From contig NZ_AP017928.1 in the NCBI RefSeq assembly GCF_003584645.1, forward strand, positions 2,518,395 through 2,582,394: DNA of 64,000 nt, read 5' to 3'. Position numbers and translations under genes: made by a program. The notes beneath the pieces were generated by a model that was given only the letters and a program-made list of their open reading frames with translations, ran no database searches and was not told where the DNA came from. This document shows, piece after piece, positions 19,206-28,599 of this stretch (positions are counted from its first letter, which is position 1; each line of letters opens with the position of its first letter). This stretch comes from Methylocaldum marinum (lineage in GTDB: Bacteria; Pseudomonadota; Gammaproteobacteria; Methylococcales; Methylococcaceae).

Positions 19206-20708
19206 TTGACGCACGCACATAGCATATTGGACCGGCGTCGCGCCGGCATTCTTCTGCATATTACCTCGTTGCCCGGCGGTCTCGGAAACGGGGATTTAGG
19301 CCAGGACGCCCATCGATTCGTCGACTTTCTGGCAGCTTCCGGCATAAGCGTCTGGCAAACCCTGCCCATCAATCCCACCCATAGTGATGGCTCACCCTAC
19401 CAGTGTTTGTCGGCCCATGCCGGCAATCCGCTGATGATAGATCTTAATTGGCTGACCGATCATGGCTGGCTACCGGCGATGCGTGACACCATCGATCGAA
19501 CCGCAATCGCCGATTACCGGATTCGCTGCATAAAACAAGCTTTCGGCAGCTTTCGAAATTGCCCACGGAACGAATACCACGCCGCACACGACGAATTCGT
19601 AAAGACACAAGATTGGTGGTTATCCGATTACGCCCTTTTCATCGCGTTGCGGGAGGAACAGGGCGGCCGGACATGGCAAGAATGGCCCATCGACATGCGG
19701 GACCGAGAAGCGGCCGCAATGGAAGCAGCCCGGTCACGCTTGGCGGACCGCATCGCTGAGGTTAAATTCGAGCAGTTCGTCTTTTTCGAGCAATGGATGG
19801 AATTAAGGCGCTATGCCAATCAGCAGGGTGTCCTCCTGTTCGGCGACATGCCTATCTTCGTCGCCGGCAACAGCGCCGACGTATGGGCTTGTCGGGAATT
19901 TTTCGATTTGACGGATAACGGTTATGCCCGCGCCGTGGCCGGAGTGCCGCCCGACTATTTTTCCGCTACGGGCCAACGCTGGGGAAATCCGCATTATAAC
20001 TGGGAACGCATGCAAGTGACCGGCTTTCGCTGGTGGCTGGATAGATTCCGGAGTCAGTTGGCGCTATACGATTGGGTACGAATAGACCACTTTCGCGGCC
20101 TTGAAGCCTACTGGGAGATACCCGCCGAATCCGAAACCGCCGTCCACGGACGCTGGGTCAAAGCTCCTGGCGAGGCTCTCCTGGAAACCGTATTCAACAC
20201 CCTGAACGGCTCCGGCCTGCCGCTGGTTGCGGAAAACCTGGGTATTATCACGCCCGAGGTGGAAGCGCTGCGCCACCGGTTTGATATTCCCGGCATGCTG
20301 ATTCTTCAATTTGCCTTTGACGGGGGAGACGATAACCCTTATCTGCCTCATAACCATACCGAGAACAATGTGGTCTATACCGGGACACACGACAACGATA
20401 CGACTTTGTCCTGGTACGAAAACCTCCCGGACGATCAGCGTCAGCGCGTTAGCAACTACCTTCGCGATCATTGCGGTGAGCATGAAGTCCGAATGCCGCA
20501 GGGCCTCGTTCGATGCGCGCTGGCGTCCGTGGCGAGGCTAGCGATTCTACCGATGCAGGATGTTCTGGGACTGGGTCAGGGACATCGCATGAATACGCCC
20601 GGCACGATCTCCGACAACTGGCGCTGGCGTTTTTCCTGGAAGCAACTTACCAAGCGTACGGCCAAAAACTTGGCTGCGTGGGTTCGCAACCATGGGCGAC
20701 ACGTCTAA
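19206..20708 (+). CDS. malQ: 4-alpha-glucanotransferase (amylomaltase) MalQ
   Basis: MalQ (GH77) transfers alpha-1,4-glucan segments between chains and releases glucose. The 500-residue protein is of the short bacterial type. Key motifs are GDMPIFVAGNSADVW, VRIDHFRGLEAYWEIPA (nucleophile Asp), ENLGIITPEVEALR (acid/base Glu) and YTGTHDNDTTLSWY (third acidic residue). The start is TTG at 19206 preceded by AAGGTGGGG; no ATG occurs before the conserved RRAGILLHITSLPGG. It lies downstream of glgC, so it likely serves glycogen turnover rather than maltose uptake, since no maltose transport genes are present. Confidence 0.94.
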   Translation: MTHAHSILDRRRAGILLHITSLPGGLGNGDLGQDAHRFVDFLAASGISVWQTLPINPTHSDGSPYQCLSAHAGNPLMIDLNWLTDHGWLPAMRDTIDRTAIADYRIRCIKQAFGSFRNCPRNEYHAAHDEFVKTQDWWLSDYALFIALREEQGGRTWQEWPIDMRDREAAAMEAARSRLADRIAEVKFEQFVFFEQWMELRRYANQQGVLLFGDMPIFVAGNSADVWACREFFDLTDNGYARAVAGVPPDYFSATGQRWGNPHYNWERMQVTGFRWWLDRFRSQLALYDWVRIDHFRGLEAYWEIPAESETAVHGRWVKAPGEALLETVFNTLNGSGLPLVAENLGIITPEVEALRHRFDIPGMLILQFAFDGGDDNPYLPHNHTENNVVYTGTHDNDTTLSWYENLPDDQRQRVSNYLRDHCGEHEVRMPQGLVRCALASVARLAILPMQDVLGLGQGHRMNTPGTISDNWRWRFSWKQLTKRTAKNLAAWVRNHGRHV

Positions 20709-20861
20709 TCAGGCCTTAGCAGACTCGTTCTTGTGCCGGACGCAAACTTCCGCCGGCGGTGCAATATATAGAGGGTATCTTCGTCCACCATCGCCACGGC
20801 ACGGGGTACCTATGGCCGTATCGCGGTGAATGCTTGAATGAGAGAGGGAGAGGCTAAAGAC

Positions 20862-20936
20862 GCTTCGTTGCACAAGATCGGCGAGACTTGGGCCGAAAAG
20901 ACAGGTGACTTCCTCAGCCTCCTTGTGCAACAAAGC
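20862..20936. repeat. Long inverted repeat (15-bp arms)
   Basis: GCTTCGTTGCACAAG (20862-20876) pairs with CTTGTGCAACAAAGC (20922-20936), 14 of 15 positions, around a 45-base centre. It lies in the 321-base gap after malQ, which has no other supported feature. It could be a transcription-end structure for malQ or a small non-autonomous transposon relic. There is no T-run directly after it. Confidence 0.5.
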
Positions 20937-21029
20937 TTAGCGATCAGATGCTCCTCCGAGTCGTTATTTTTTCCTCCGGTATTAGCGCATGCCTTGCAGA
21001 TTTCAGTTCCTGCTTCGGCATATTTCTTC

Positions 21030-21194
21030 TTATTTCGCTTGCTGAATTTGCTGCTCTACTTCGGATTTCGTCTCCTCGTAAGCCTTGTAGGGGACACTCT
21101 CCATTTCTCTGCTTTTCAGGAGGAAAACACCGACGATCGCTGCCACGATGATTCCGCCAATGTAGAGCCAGAAATTGTCTTTTTCTTGTTCCAT
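21030..21194 (-). CDS. Small single-pass membrane protein
   Basis: A 54-residue protein: a charged start MEQEKDNFW, a transmembrane helix LYIGGIIVAAIVGVFLL (about 10-26), and a polar tail rich in E, K and Q that can form a coiled coil. GAGGTAATAAAG precedes the ATG at 21194. The open frame extends upstream, but this is the first start with a ribosome-binding site. No family is recognised. The neighbouring phosphatase and ABC genes are on the same strand but about 260 bases away. Confidence 0.6.
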   Translation of the reverse strand: MEQEKDNFWLYIGGIIVAAIVGVFLLKSREMESVPYKAYEETKSEVEQQIQQAK

Positions 21195-21457
21195 CTTTAT
21201 TACCTCAACAAAACTCTTTGGTTTGTGACACAACGCTCCCTGACATCAAGAGCGCCCGTGAGGACGTAACTTAAGTTACGCCGCTGGTGGAAACCTGCGT
21301 CAGCACCGCTTCCCACGCAACGGGACACTATTCTATGAGCGTTAATAGTGATGTTCAAGCTTGGCGTCTTGACTTTTTCACACACAAACCAGACAGTTCG
21401 CCCACGAAACTTTCAGAGCCCGCGCCAGCGAATGCTCCTCCCTGACCGGAACCAAAT

Positions 21458-21943
21458 CTACGATCGCCTCAAAAGCGCTTCGAGGTATGCGAACACCCCC
21501 TCCGCACCCCGCTCGACCATCTCCCTCACACGGCGAAAGACAACCTCTTCACCGCCAATCGGATCGGGAACTTGGCGCGTCTTGAACTGGGGCGCATAAT
21601 CGAGAAGATAGCGAATCTTGTGCACGTGCGATCTCGGACAAATAAACCGCAACGCATCGTAGTTCGTGTCGTCCATCACCAAAATGTGATCGAATCTCTG
21701 AAAATCGGATAGCGAAACCCTTCTCGAGCGTAGATCACTGATATCGATGCCCCGCTCCAGCATCACTCGCTGAGCGAGCGGATCCGGAGGAAGAGCCACA
21801 TAGTGGGCATGGGTTCCTGCCGAATCAATGAATATCTCATCCGTAAGACCAGCTTTTCTCACCCGGTCTCTCAGCGCACCCTCCGCCATGGGAGATCGGC
21901 AAATGTTCCCCATACAACAAAATAGAACATTGATTTTATTCAT
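21458..21943 (-). CDS. Low-molecular-weight protein tyrosine phosphatase
   Basis: A 161-residue cytoplasmic enzyme with the P-loop CMGNICRSP (C-x5-R, residues about 10-18) at the N-terminus and the general-acid loop DPIGG near residue 126, where DPYYG or similar is more usual. Such enzymes remove phosphate from tyrosine. In bacteria many act on BY-kinases of capsule and EPS systems. An EPS tyrosine-kinase gene (epsG) exists 25 kb away, so a link is possible but not shown. Length is typical. Confidence 0.9.
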   Translation of the reverse strand: MNKINVLFCCMGNICRSPMAEGALRDRVRKAGLTDEIFIDSAGTHAHYVALPPDPLAQRVMLERGIDISDLRSRRVSLSDFQRFDHILVMDDTNYDALRFICPRSHVHKIRYLLDYAPQFKTRQVPDPIGGEEVVFRRVREMVERGAEGVFAYLEALLRRS

Positions 21944-22016
21944 TGTTTAATAGCTTCTCGAAAAAGTGGGCGTCAGGAATCTCGAAGCGCAATCCCCAAG
22001 TCTCGGAGCGGCCGAG

Positions 22017-22814
22017 TCATTCGCCCATCTGCAGCAACAGCCCGCGCTTACGCGCGGTATGGAAAGCGAAAAGATAAAGGGCTAAACCCACCGATAGATA
22101 AATCATGTTCAGTAGGACGGCCATCCAAAACGAATCGAGGGGAAAAACTTGCTCGCGCACGACGGTACGCATGCCTTCGAAGACATGGCTGGACGGCAAC
22201 AGCAAGGCGATTTTTTGCAGCCAGCCGGGAAGCACTGAAATCGGATAATAGATCCCGCTGACCGGCGCAACCGCGAAAATCACGGCCCACGCCAAGCTTT
22301 CCGCCCCCAAGCCGTAGCGCAATACCAGTGCGACGACCATCAGCCCGATCGCCCATCCCATGACCATCAGGTTTGCGAAAAACGCCACCAGCGGAAGTCC
22401 CATTTCGAAAATCGAATACTGATATAGAACCACGGCCAGCCCTGCAGCCACCCCGACACCTATCGAGGTTCTTAGAAAACTGACCGTCAACAAGGCCAGG
22501 ACCAATTCATAAGGCCGCAAGGGACTCACGAACAAATGCCCCAAGTTTCGGGAATACATCTCTTCGAAGAAAACCACCGAAACGCCCAATTGGGCGCGAA
22601 ACAACACATCCCAAAGCAGAACGGCGCCTATCAATAAGCCGGCGGCCTGGGCCACCCATTCGCTGTGGCCGACGAAAAACTGATTGATAAAACCCCACAA
22701 AATCATTTGCATCGTCGGCCAGTAGATGAGTTCGATCAATCGCGGCCAGGAACTGCGCATCAGATACAAATAGCGCATGACCAAGGCGGAGATGCGTTGC
22801 AGGCTCATGGACAT
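22017..22814 (-). CDS. ABC-2 type transporter permease
   Basis: A 265-residue inner-membrane protein with about six hydrophobic segments, for example MQMILWGFINQFF, LIGAVLLWDVLF and WMAVLLNMIYLSVGLALYLF. The FVSPLRPYELVLALLTVSFL segment is typical of ABC-2 permeases of the drug/polysaccharide exporter kind. It follows its ATPase gene on the same strand with 15 bases between. The ATG at 22814 is used; a second ATG two codons later is equally possible. The substrate is unknown. Confidence 0.87.
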   Translation of the reverse strand: MSMSLQRISALVMRYLYLMRSSWPRLIELIYWPTMQMILWGFINQFFVGHSEWVAQAAGLLIGAVLLWDVLFRAQLGVSVVFFEEMYSRNLGHLFVSPLRPYELVLALLTVSFLRTSIGVGVAAGLAVVLYQYSIFEMGLPLVAFFANLMVMGWAIGLMVVALVLRYGLGAESLAWAVIFAVAPVSGIYYPISVLPGWLQKIALLLPSSHVFEGMRTVVREQVFPLDSFWMAVLLNMIYLSVGLALYLFAFHTARKRGLLLQMGE

Positions 22815-22829
22815 ATCTTCATACCCCCC

Positions 22830-23573
22830 CTAACTTGTCCGGCGATCGTAATCGCGCGCGATGTCGATGAAAACCTGCTCCAGACTGTCTCGCCCATATT
22901 TCTGCACCAGCATCGCGGGCTTATCCCGATCCACGATGCGGCCTTGCTTGAGCATCAACACCGTATCGCACAAGCGCTCCACCTCCTGCATATTATGGGA
23001 CGCCAGCAACACCGTGGCGCCGGATTTTTCCTGATAGCCTTTCAGCAAGCTCCGGACGGTATCGGCCGAAGCCGGATCCAGGGAGGCCGTGGGCTCGTCC
23101 ATCAGTAATACCTCGGGCTCGTTCAGAAGCGCCTTGGCCAAGGCGACGCGGGTACGTTGCCCCGCCGAAAGAGACCCATAAGTCCGCCCCATCAGGGCTT
23201 CGAGATCGAAACGTTGAGCAAGCGACGCCACGCGTGCGGCGCGGCGCCGAATACCGTAAAGACGGGCATAGACATCGAGATTTTGCTTGACTGTAAGCCG
23301 ATGCGGCAAATCGACATACGGAGAGGTAAAATTCATGCGGGAAAGCGCAGGGTACCGATTTCTCATCATGTCCACGCCCATGATCCGGATACTCCCCGAC
23401 GACGGCAGCAAGAGTCCCAACAGCATTGCCAAAGTCGTCGTCTTGCCGGCTCCGTTTCCGCCCAGCAAGGCACAGGTACTGCCTTCCGGCACGCTGAAAG
23501 AAATGCCGTCCACGGCCGTCACGGTATCAAAACGCTTGCTTAGATCGCGAACCTCGATGGCGAGAGTGCGCAT
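22830..23573 (-). CDS. ABC-2 type transporter ATP-binding protein
   Basis: A 247-residue ATPase. Walker A is GGNGAGKTTTLAML, the signature is LSAGQRTRVALAKAL, Walker B is VLLMDEPTASLDP, and the switch region is LASHNMQEVERLCD. It energises the permease encoded directly downstream. The ATG at 23573 (MRTLAIEV) lies 10 bases after AAGGAG; an in-frame ATG nine bases earlier would sit on top of that site and is not preferred. The typical role would be export of a drug, lipid or polysaccharide. Confidence 0.9.
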   Translation of the reverse strand: MRTLAIEVRDLSKRFDTVTAVDGISFSVPEGSTCALLGGNGAGKTTTLAMLLGLLLPSSGSIRIMGVDMMRNRYPALSRMNFTSPYVDLPHRLTVKQNLDVYARLYGIRRRAARVASLAQRFDLEALMGRTYGSLSAGQRTRVALAKALLNEPEVLLMDEPTASLDPASADTVRSLLKGYQEKSGATVLLASHNMQEVERLCDTVLMLKQGRIVDRDKPAMLVQKYGRDSLEQVFIDIARDYDRRTS

Positions 23574-23694
23574 AAAAAACATCTCCTTATTCGAATGAGC
23601 CTAATCGTGAAATGCTCCCGACATTCGGTGATCGATCCGCCTTGCGGAATATCGCCGACCAAAACGTCGACTCTATCAGATAAACCCTAGAACG

Positions 23695-24204
23695 ATGCCG
23701 GCGACACCCGACATGACAGGTACGGTTCATGAGCCTCCACGATCGGCTATCGGCGTGGGTGCAGTCGTTTTCGATGCGTCCGGGAGAGTGCTTTTGATCC
23801 GCCGAGGGAAACAGCCGGCCTTGGGACTCTGGTCTCTGCCGGGAGGCAAGCAGGAACCGGGTGAAACGCTGGTTCAAAGCTGCCGACGCGAAATCATGGA
23901 GGAAACCGGCGTCGAGATTGAGTTGGGACCGGTCATCGCGGTAGTCGAACGTATGTTCGGCGAATACCATTATGTCATCGTCGATTTCGTCGCCATCTTG
24001 AAAGACCCGGATAGCCCTGCTCCGAGTCCGGCTACCGACGTTTCCGACGCGCGCTGGGTGACACTTGCCGATTTGACGCAATACCCTCTCGTAGAAGGTC
24101 TGGAACGGGTCATTCGGATCGCCCGCGAAAGTTTGCGCGCCGGTTTTACTATCGGCCTAATCGATGCCGACGGAAACGGCCGCGACTTCTTGCCCATTCC
24201 TTAG
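23695..24204 (+). CDS. Nudix hydrolase
   Basis: A 169-residue cytoplasmic hydrolase. The Nudix box GGKQEPGETLVQSCRREIME followed by ETGVEIE matches G-x5-E-x7-REUxEExGU, the magnesium-binding site for hydrolysis of nucleoside diphosphates linked to another group. N-terminal GVGAVVFDASGRVLLIRRGK and GLWSLPGGK are also typical. The subset with this lay-out often acts on ADP-ribose or damaged nucleotides; the substrate cannot be fixed here. It is divergent from the ABC-2 genes. Confidence 0.88.
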   Translation: MPATPDMTGTVHEPPRSAIGVGAVVFDASGRVLLIRRGKQPALGLWSLPGGKQEPGETLVQSCRREIMEETGVEIELGPVIAVVERMFGEYHYVIVDFVAILKDPDSPAPSPATDVSDARWVTLADLTQYPLVEGLERVIRIARESLRAGFTIGLIDADGNGRDFLPIP

Positions 24205-24285
24205 CCGAGTTTTTCGGGATGCAAGATCGGCTTTAGAAACCCTGCGACGCGCTCGGAGCGAACAGCCAACCGGGGTGGCCGCCAT

Positions 24286-25356
24286 CTAGGTCGAGCGAAT
24301 CCGGAATATCGCGACCAATGCGCCCGTGAGCGCCAGCAGCGTCGGGAAAAAAGCTGCGAAAACCGGGTGCATCTCGTAAATCAGCCCCAAGTGACCGAAG
24401 GTGCGATCGAACAAGTAGAAGCCCAGCCCGATAACGACCCCCACCACGATACGCTGCCCTATTCCGACTTCACGCTTTACGGGCAGCACGAAAGGCGCGG
24501 CAACGAGCAACATGACCAAGGTAACCGCCGGATTCACGATTCTTCCCCAGAATGCCAGTTCCACGGATGCCGATTGCTGTCCGTTTTCTTTCAGATAATT
24601 GATATACCTTGCCAGTTCGAAAGCCGACAGGTTTTCCGGACTGATCACGAATGCGTTCAGCAGATTCGGCGCCAGCACCGACGACCAATCGGCATACGGC
24701 TTCTGCTCGGTTAAGATGCCATCGTTCAGGAATCGGCTCTCGAAAATATTGTCCAAACGCCATTGACGGCCGTCGTAAACGGCTTTATCTGCATGCGTGG
24801 CCGAATACAGTTTCTGCGCCTCATCGAGCTTGAAGATATTGATATCGCCCAAGCTTTCAGGCCGTTCAATCTGCCGGATATTGATGAACACATTGCCATC
24901 CCGAACCCAGAATCCGTACTTGGTTCGCGAAGCGATCTGTTTCTGCAATGCGGTGGCCTTGAGGGTGTGAGCCGCGCGTTCCGCGACCGGAGCGATGTAT
25001 TCGCCGATTCCTATCGAGATCAAAACCAGTATCATGCCGCCCGCCAGCACCGCCGCAATGATGCGCACACGCGAAGCACCCGCGGCCTGCATCGCCACCA
25101 GTTCCCGATTATTCGCCAAGGCGCCCAGGGTCACCAGGCTTCCGACCAATGCCGCCGAAGGCATCAATTCATAAAAGTTGCGCGGCGAGGTCAGGAGTAG
25201 ATATTGAACAATACTCGCCAAGCCGTAGTTGCCGCGTCCCAAATCGCCCAATTCATCCGCGAAGGTGAAGAAATTCAGAAGAGCCAGCAATATCAATACC
25301 GCGATCAAGGATCCCTTGACCACTTCTCCCGCAATATAGCGGCTCAACGTGATCAT
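24286..25356 (-). CDS. lptG: Lipopolysaccharide export permease LptG
   Basis: LptG is one of the two membrane subunits of the LptB2FG transporter, which extracts lipopolysaccharide from the inner membrane. The 356-residue protein starts MITLSRYIAGEVVKGSL and has N-terminal helices, a periplasmic beta-jellyroll domain (about 130-260) and three C-terminal helices ending in IFRIRST. The ATG at 25356 overlaps the lptF stop (ATGA), so an upstream in-frame start is rejected. It is transcribed with lptF, opposite to pepA, the usual gammaproteobacterial arrangement. Confidence 0.93.
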   Translation of the reverse strand: MITLSRYIAGEVVKGSLIAVLILLALLNFFTFADELGDLGRGNYGLASIVQYLLLTSPRNFYELMPSAALVGSLVTLGALANNRELVAMQAAGASRVRIIAAVLAGGMILVLISIGIGEYIAPVAERAAHTLKATALQKQIASRTKYGFWVRDGNVFINIRQIERPESLGDINIFKLDEAQKLYSATHADKAVYDGRQWRLDNIFESRFLNDGILTEQKPYADWSSVLAPNLLNAFVISPENLSAFELARYINYLKENGQQSASVELAFWGRIVNPAVTLVMLLVAAPFVLPVKREVGIGQRIVVGVVIGLGFYLFDRTFGHLGLIYEMHPVFAAFFPTLLALTGALVAIFRIRST

Positions 25357-26495
25357 AATCCGACCTTTTCCCTGGCGATCTGAACGATCCACTTAATGCC
25401 GAGATTTCGGATGAACAAGGCTGCGGTGAGAACAAGCAGGAAAGCATAAACGCCGCTATAACTCAGCCAGAGCGGGATTTTCTCGGTCATCAGAAGACCC
25501 TGGGTAATCTTTTGGGAATTCTCGTAAACGACGTATATCAGAAATGCCGTAAAGACATTGCCGTACACGCCGCTGCGCGGCGCGATCTTTGACAGCGGAA
25601 CGGCCAAAAAGCTCAAAAAGAGTACCCCGAGCGGCACCGCCAGACGTTTCTGCAATTCCGCCAATTCCCGCGGGGTATGCGAATACCAAAGCATTAAACT
25701 GTCCGACGCTTCGCGCTTGAGCGATGCCGTCTCGGCTTCCGGACCATCGATGCGTACGGCGTATTCGTCGAACTCGCTGATGATAAAATCGGCTCGCCCG
25801 GGCACTCCCTGATATCGGCGGCCGTTCCGCAAAACAACGAAATATTCGCCTAATTCGTTTCGCTTCAAATTTCCGCTATCCGCGGCCACTACGCCGGTTT
25901 TGTCCCGCTGCCGGCTTTGCACGAAAATCTTGTGCATGGAATTGTCGTCGCTCAACCTCTCTGCGTACAACACGACGTCGCCTTGACTGAATTCGTTGAA
26001 CCGGCCGGGCTTGATGCCCCGTACGTCTGCACTTTGCTCGTCCTTTTCCATCAGTGCCTGGGCCTGGCGCTCGGACCACGGCATGACCTGCAGCGCCAGC
26101 ACGGCGGCAACAACGGTGACCGGTACCACCATCCAGCACATAGCCCGGTAAATACGGCTCAAACCCACTCCGCTGGATGCAAGCACCGACATCTCCTGGT
26201 CCCGGTACATGCGCCCCAAAACGGTCAAACTCGCCATGAACAGCGAGGCCGGCAGTAATTGCGCGGTTGCCGTCAGGACTTTGAGCCCCAGCAGTTGAAA
26301 TATGGTTTCACCGGATAATTCGCCTTCGATGGCTTTGGCAAGAATGCTCAGAAACTTCCGGCTGACGATGATCGTGACCAGAACACCGAGAACGGCTCCC
26401 AAGGTCTTGGCCAGTTCCGCCGCCACCATCCGGTCGAGTACCGTAATGATCGGAGTGCGTCTCGATTGAAGCGGTTTAAAAGGGTGGGGTTTCAT
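25353..26495 (-). CDS. lptF: Lipopolysaccharide export permease LptF
   Basis: LptF pairs with LptG in the LPS exporter. The 380-residue protein has helices at about 27-50, 65-85 and 105-125, a periplasmic domain in the middle and three helices at the C-terminus (LFLSFLAVPLSKIAPRSGVY, VFTAFLIYVVYENSQKI). The N-terminus is about 15 residues longer than most LptF proteins; a later start at MVAAELAKT is possible. The divergent pepA start lies about 90 bases away, so the spacer should contain both promoters. Confidence 0.92.
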   Translation of the reverse strand: MKPHPFKPLQSRRTPIITVLDRMVAAELAKTLGAVLGVLVTIIVSRKFLSILAKAIEGELSGETIFQLLGLKVLTATAQLLPASLFMASLTVLGRMYRDQEMSVLASSGVGLSRIYRAMCWMVVPVTVVAAVLALQVMPWSERQAQALMEKDEQSADVRGIKPGRFNEFSQGDVVLYAERLSDDNSMHKIFVQSRQRDKTGVVAADSGNLKRNELGEYFVVLRNGRRYQGVPGRADFIISEFDEYAVRIDGPEAETASLKREASDSLMLWYSHTPRELAELQKRLAVPLGVLFLSFLAVPLSKIAPRSGVYGNVFTAFLIYVVYENSQKITQGLLMTEKIPLWLSYSGVYAFLLVLTAALFIRNLGIKWIVQIAREKVGL

Positions 26496-26587
26496 AATAA
26501 GCTTTAACGATTGGGGGGGCCCCTCCCTTGACGATTGTGCTCAATTACGACAATCCATCCCTTTAGCAATAAACCACAGATTTTATC

Positions 26588-28075
26588 ATGGACTATTCGG
26601 CAAAATTTGAACCGCTCGCCAAACTCAGCGCCAACTGTGTAGCGCTGGGCTTTTACCAGAAACGAAAACTGACCGCCGCCGGCGGCGTGCTGGATGAACA
26701 GTTGGGAGGCTTGATCTCCAAGCTGCTCAAGCGCGACGACATCGAAGGAAAGGTCGGCGACGTTCTGCTGATCAACCACGTCCCCGAAAGCGACATCGAG
26801 CGCATCTTGCTGATCGGCTTCGGCAAGAAGGGCGAATTGGGTCCCGGCGCCTATCGCAAGGCCTTGGCCACAGCCGCCAAATCGCTGAAGGATTCGGGCG
26901 CAAAATCTGCCGTAAGTCTGCTCCACGAGGCGGAAGTCGGCCGGACGGATTTGGTTTGGAAAGTCCGGCAAGCCGTGGAAATTTTCGAAGGGAGCCTCTA
27001 CAAATTCACTCGCCTGAAAAAAGAATCGGACGACAAGCCGCAACGCTTGTCGAAATTGCAATTCCTGCTAGACGGCGAAGATCAGTCGGCGGAAGCCAAA
27101 CTGGGCATCAGACAAGGCCTGGCCATCGCCGGCGGAATGACCATCGCCAAGGATCTGGCCAATTTGCCGGGCAACATCTGCACGCCGACGTATCTGGCCG
27201 AACAAGCCGAACAAGTCGGAAAAAGCCGAAAACTGAAGGTCCGAATTCTCGAGGAATCCGATCTTGAAGAACTGAGCATGGGGGCTTTTCAGTCCGTATC
27301 CAAGGGCAGCGAACAGCCGGCCAAGCTCATCGTCATGGAATATTCCGGCGGTTCGTCGAAGGCAAAGCCGTTCGTTCTGATCGGCAAGGGCCTCACTTTC
27401 GATGCGGGCGGAATCTCGCTGAAACCGGCCGCCAACATGGACGAGATGAAATACGACATGTGCGGCGGCGCAAGCGTGATCGGCACCCTCGCCGCGATCG
27501 CCGATCTCGGTTTGCCGCTCAACGTGGTGGGATTGGTTCCGGCTTCCGAAAACCTCCCGGACGGCAGAGCCAACAAGCCGGGCGACATCGTCACGAGCAT
27601 GTCCGGCCTTACCGTCGAAATTCTGAATACCGATGCCGAAGGCCGGTTGCTGCTGTGCGACACCCTGACCTACGCCAAAAAGTACGAACCAACCGCGGTG
27701 ATCGACGTCGCCACCCTGACCGGCGCGTGCATCGTCGCCTTGGGCCGCCATCCCAGCGGCTTGATGAGCAATGATGAAGGGTTGGCCCACGCTCTGACCG
27801 AAGCCGGCGAAAAAGCCTGGGACCGGGTTTGGCGCCTGCCGCTATGGGAAGAGTACCAGGAGCAGCTCAAGTCCAATTTCGCCGATCTCGCGAATATCGG
27901 CGGTCCCGACGGCGGCACCATCACCGCCGGCTGTTTCCTCTCCCGCTTCGCCAAGGACTTCCCGTGGGCGCACGTGGACATCGCCGGTACCGCTTGGAAG
28001 AGCGGCAACGAAAAGGGGGCGACCGGACGCCCGGTACCACTGTTGGTGCAATATTTGATCGATCAAGCACGATGA
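26588..28075 (+). CDS. pepA: Leucyl aminopeptidase PepA
   Basis: PepA (M17) is a hexameric two-metal aminopeptidase; in enteric bacteria it also binds DNA in site-specific recombination. The 495-residue protein has the C-terminal catalytic domain with [15 protein letters not shown] (metal-binding Asp and catalytic Lys), [10 protein letters not shown], and the M17 signature [14 protein letters not shown]. Length is standard. The ATG at 26588 begins MDYSAKFEP. It overlaps holC by 4 bases. Confidence 0.95.
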   Translation: MDYSAKFEPLAKLSANCVALGFYQKRKLTAAGGVLDEQLGGLISKLLKRDDIEGKVGDVLLINHVPESDIERILLIGFGKKGELGPGAYRKALATAAKSLKDSGAKSAVSLLHEAEVGRTDLVWKVRQAVEIFEGSLYKFTRLKKESDDKPQRLSKLQFLLDGEDQSAEAKLGIRQGLAIAGGMTIAKDLANLPGNICTPTYLAEQAEQVGKSRKLKVRILEESDLEELSMGAFQSVSKGSEQPAKLIVMEYSGGSSKAKPFVLIGKGLTFDAGGISLKPAANMDEMKYDMCGGASVIGTLAAIADLGLPLNVVGLVPASENLPDGRANKPGDIVTSMSGLTVEILNTDAEGRLLLCDTLTYAKKYEPTAVIDVATLTGACIVALGRHPSGLMSNDEGLAHALTEAGEKAWDRVWRLPLWEEYQEQLKSNFADLANIGGPDGGTITAGCFLSRFAKDFPWAHVDIAGTAWKSGNEKGATGRPVPLLVQYLIDQAR

Positions 28076-28503
28076 CCCGGATCGATTTCTACGTGCTGCC
28101 GAGCGCAGATGCCCACAGCCGCCGCTTGATGGCCTGCCGCCTTGCCGAAAAGGCCATCAAGCAAGACCTTTCGGTTTTCCTTTACACGTCGTCGGAAGAA
28201 GAAGAACGAGTACTCGACGATTTGCTGTGGACATTCCGGCAAGGCAGCTTCGTGGCCCACGAACGGTTCGATGCCTCGGAAGCCCAAGCCGAAACACCGG
28301 TTCTCATCGGCCATCGAAGCGCGCCTCAACCGGCCAAGGACGTACTGATCAACCTGAGTGCCGAGGTTCCGCCCGAGCTCGACCGGTTCCAGCGTCTGAT
28401 CGAACTGGTCGACCAGGACGAATCGGTAAAACAGGCGGGCCGACGCCGATATCGATTCTATTCGGACCAGGGCCATACCGTTCAGACCCATCGCTTGGAC
28501 TGA
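28072..28503 (+). CDS. holC: DNA polymerase III chi subunit HolC
   Basis: HolC links the clamp loader to single-strand binding protein at the replication fork. The 143-residue protein begins [20 protein letters not shown] and has the family core [33 protein letters not shown], and [20 protein letters not shown]. The ATG overlaps the pepA stop (ATGA), as expected for the conserved pepA-holC-valS run. The longer open frame upstream lies inside pepA and is not coding. Confidence 0.93.
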   Translation: MTRIDFYVLPSADAHSRRLMACRLAEKAIKQDLSVFLYTSSEEEERVLDDLLWTFRQGSFVAHERFDASEAQAETPVLIGHRSAPQPAKDVLINLSAEVPPELDRFQRLIELVDQDESVKQAGRRRYRFYSDQGHTVQTHRLD

Positions 28504-28599
28504 TGCGACCGTACCCGCTGACCGCCTAGTTTTCAATATAATTACCGATCATCCCGCGCCGATCCGAAGATCGGCCGTTCCTAACCCACTGAACACGTC

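Noticed and set aside
18863..19222. A 119-codon frame between glgC and malQ
   Set aside because: The translation has no recognisable pattern, and the frame overlaps the malQ start, which has a strong ribosome-binding site.
20838..21269. A 143-codon plus-strand frame over the small membrane protein gene
   Set aside because: The minus-strand gene at 21030-21194 has a good ribosome-binding site, a clean transmembrane helix and a coiled-coil tail. The plus-strand frame is its shadow and spans the inverted repeat.
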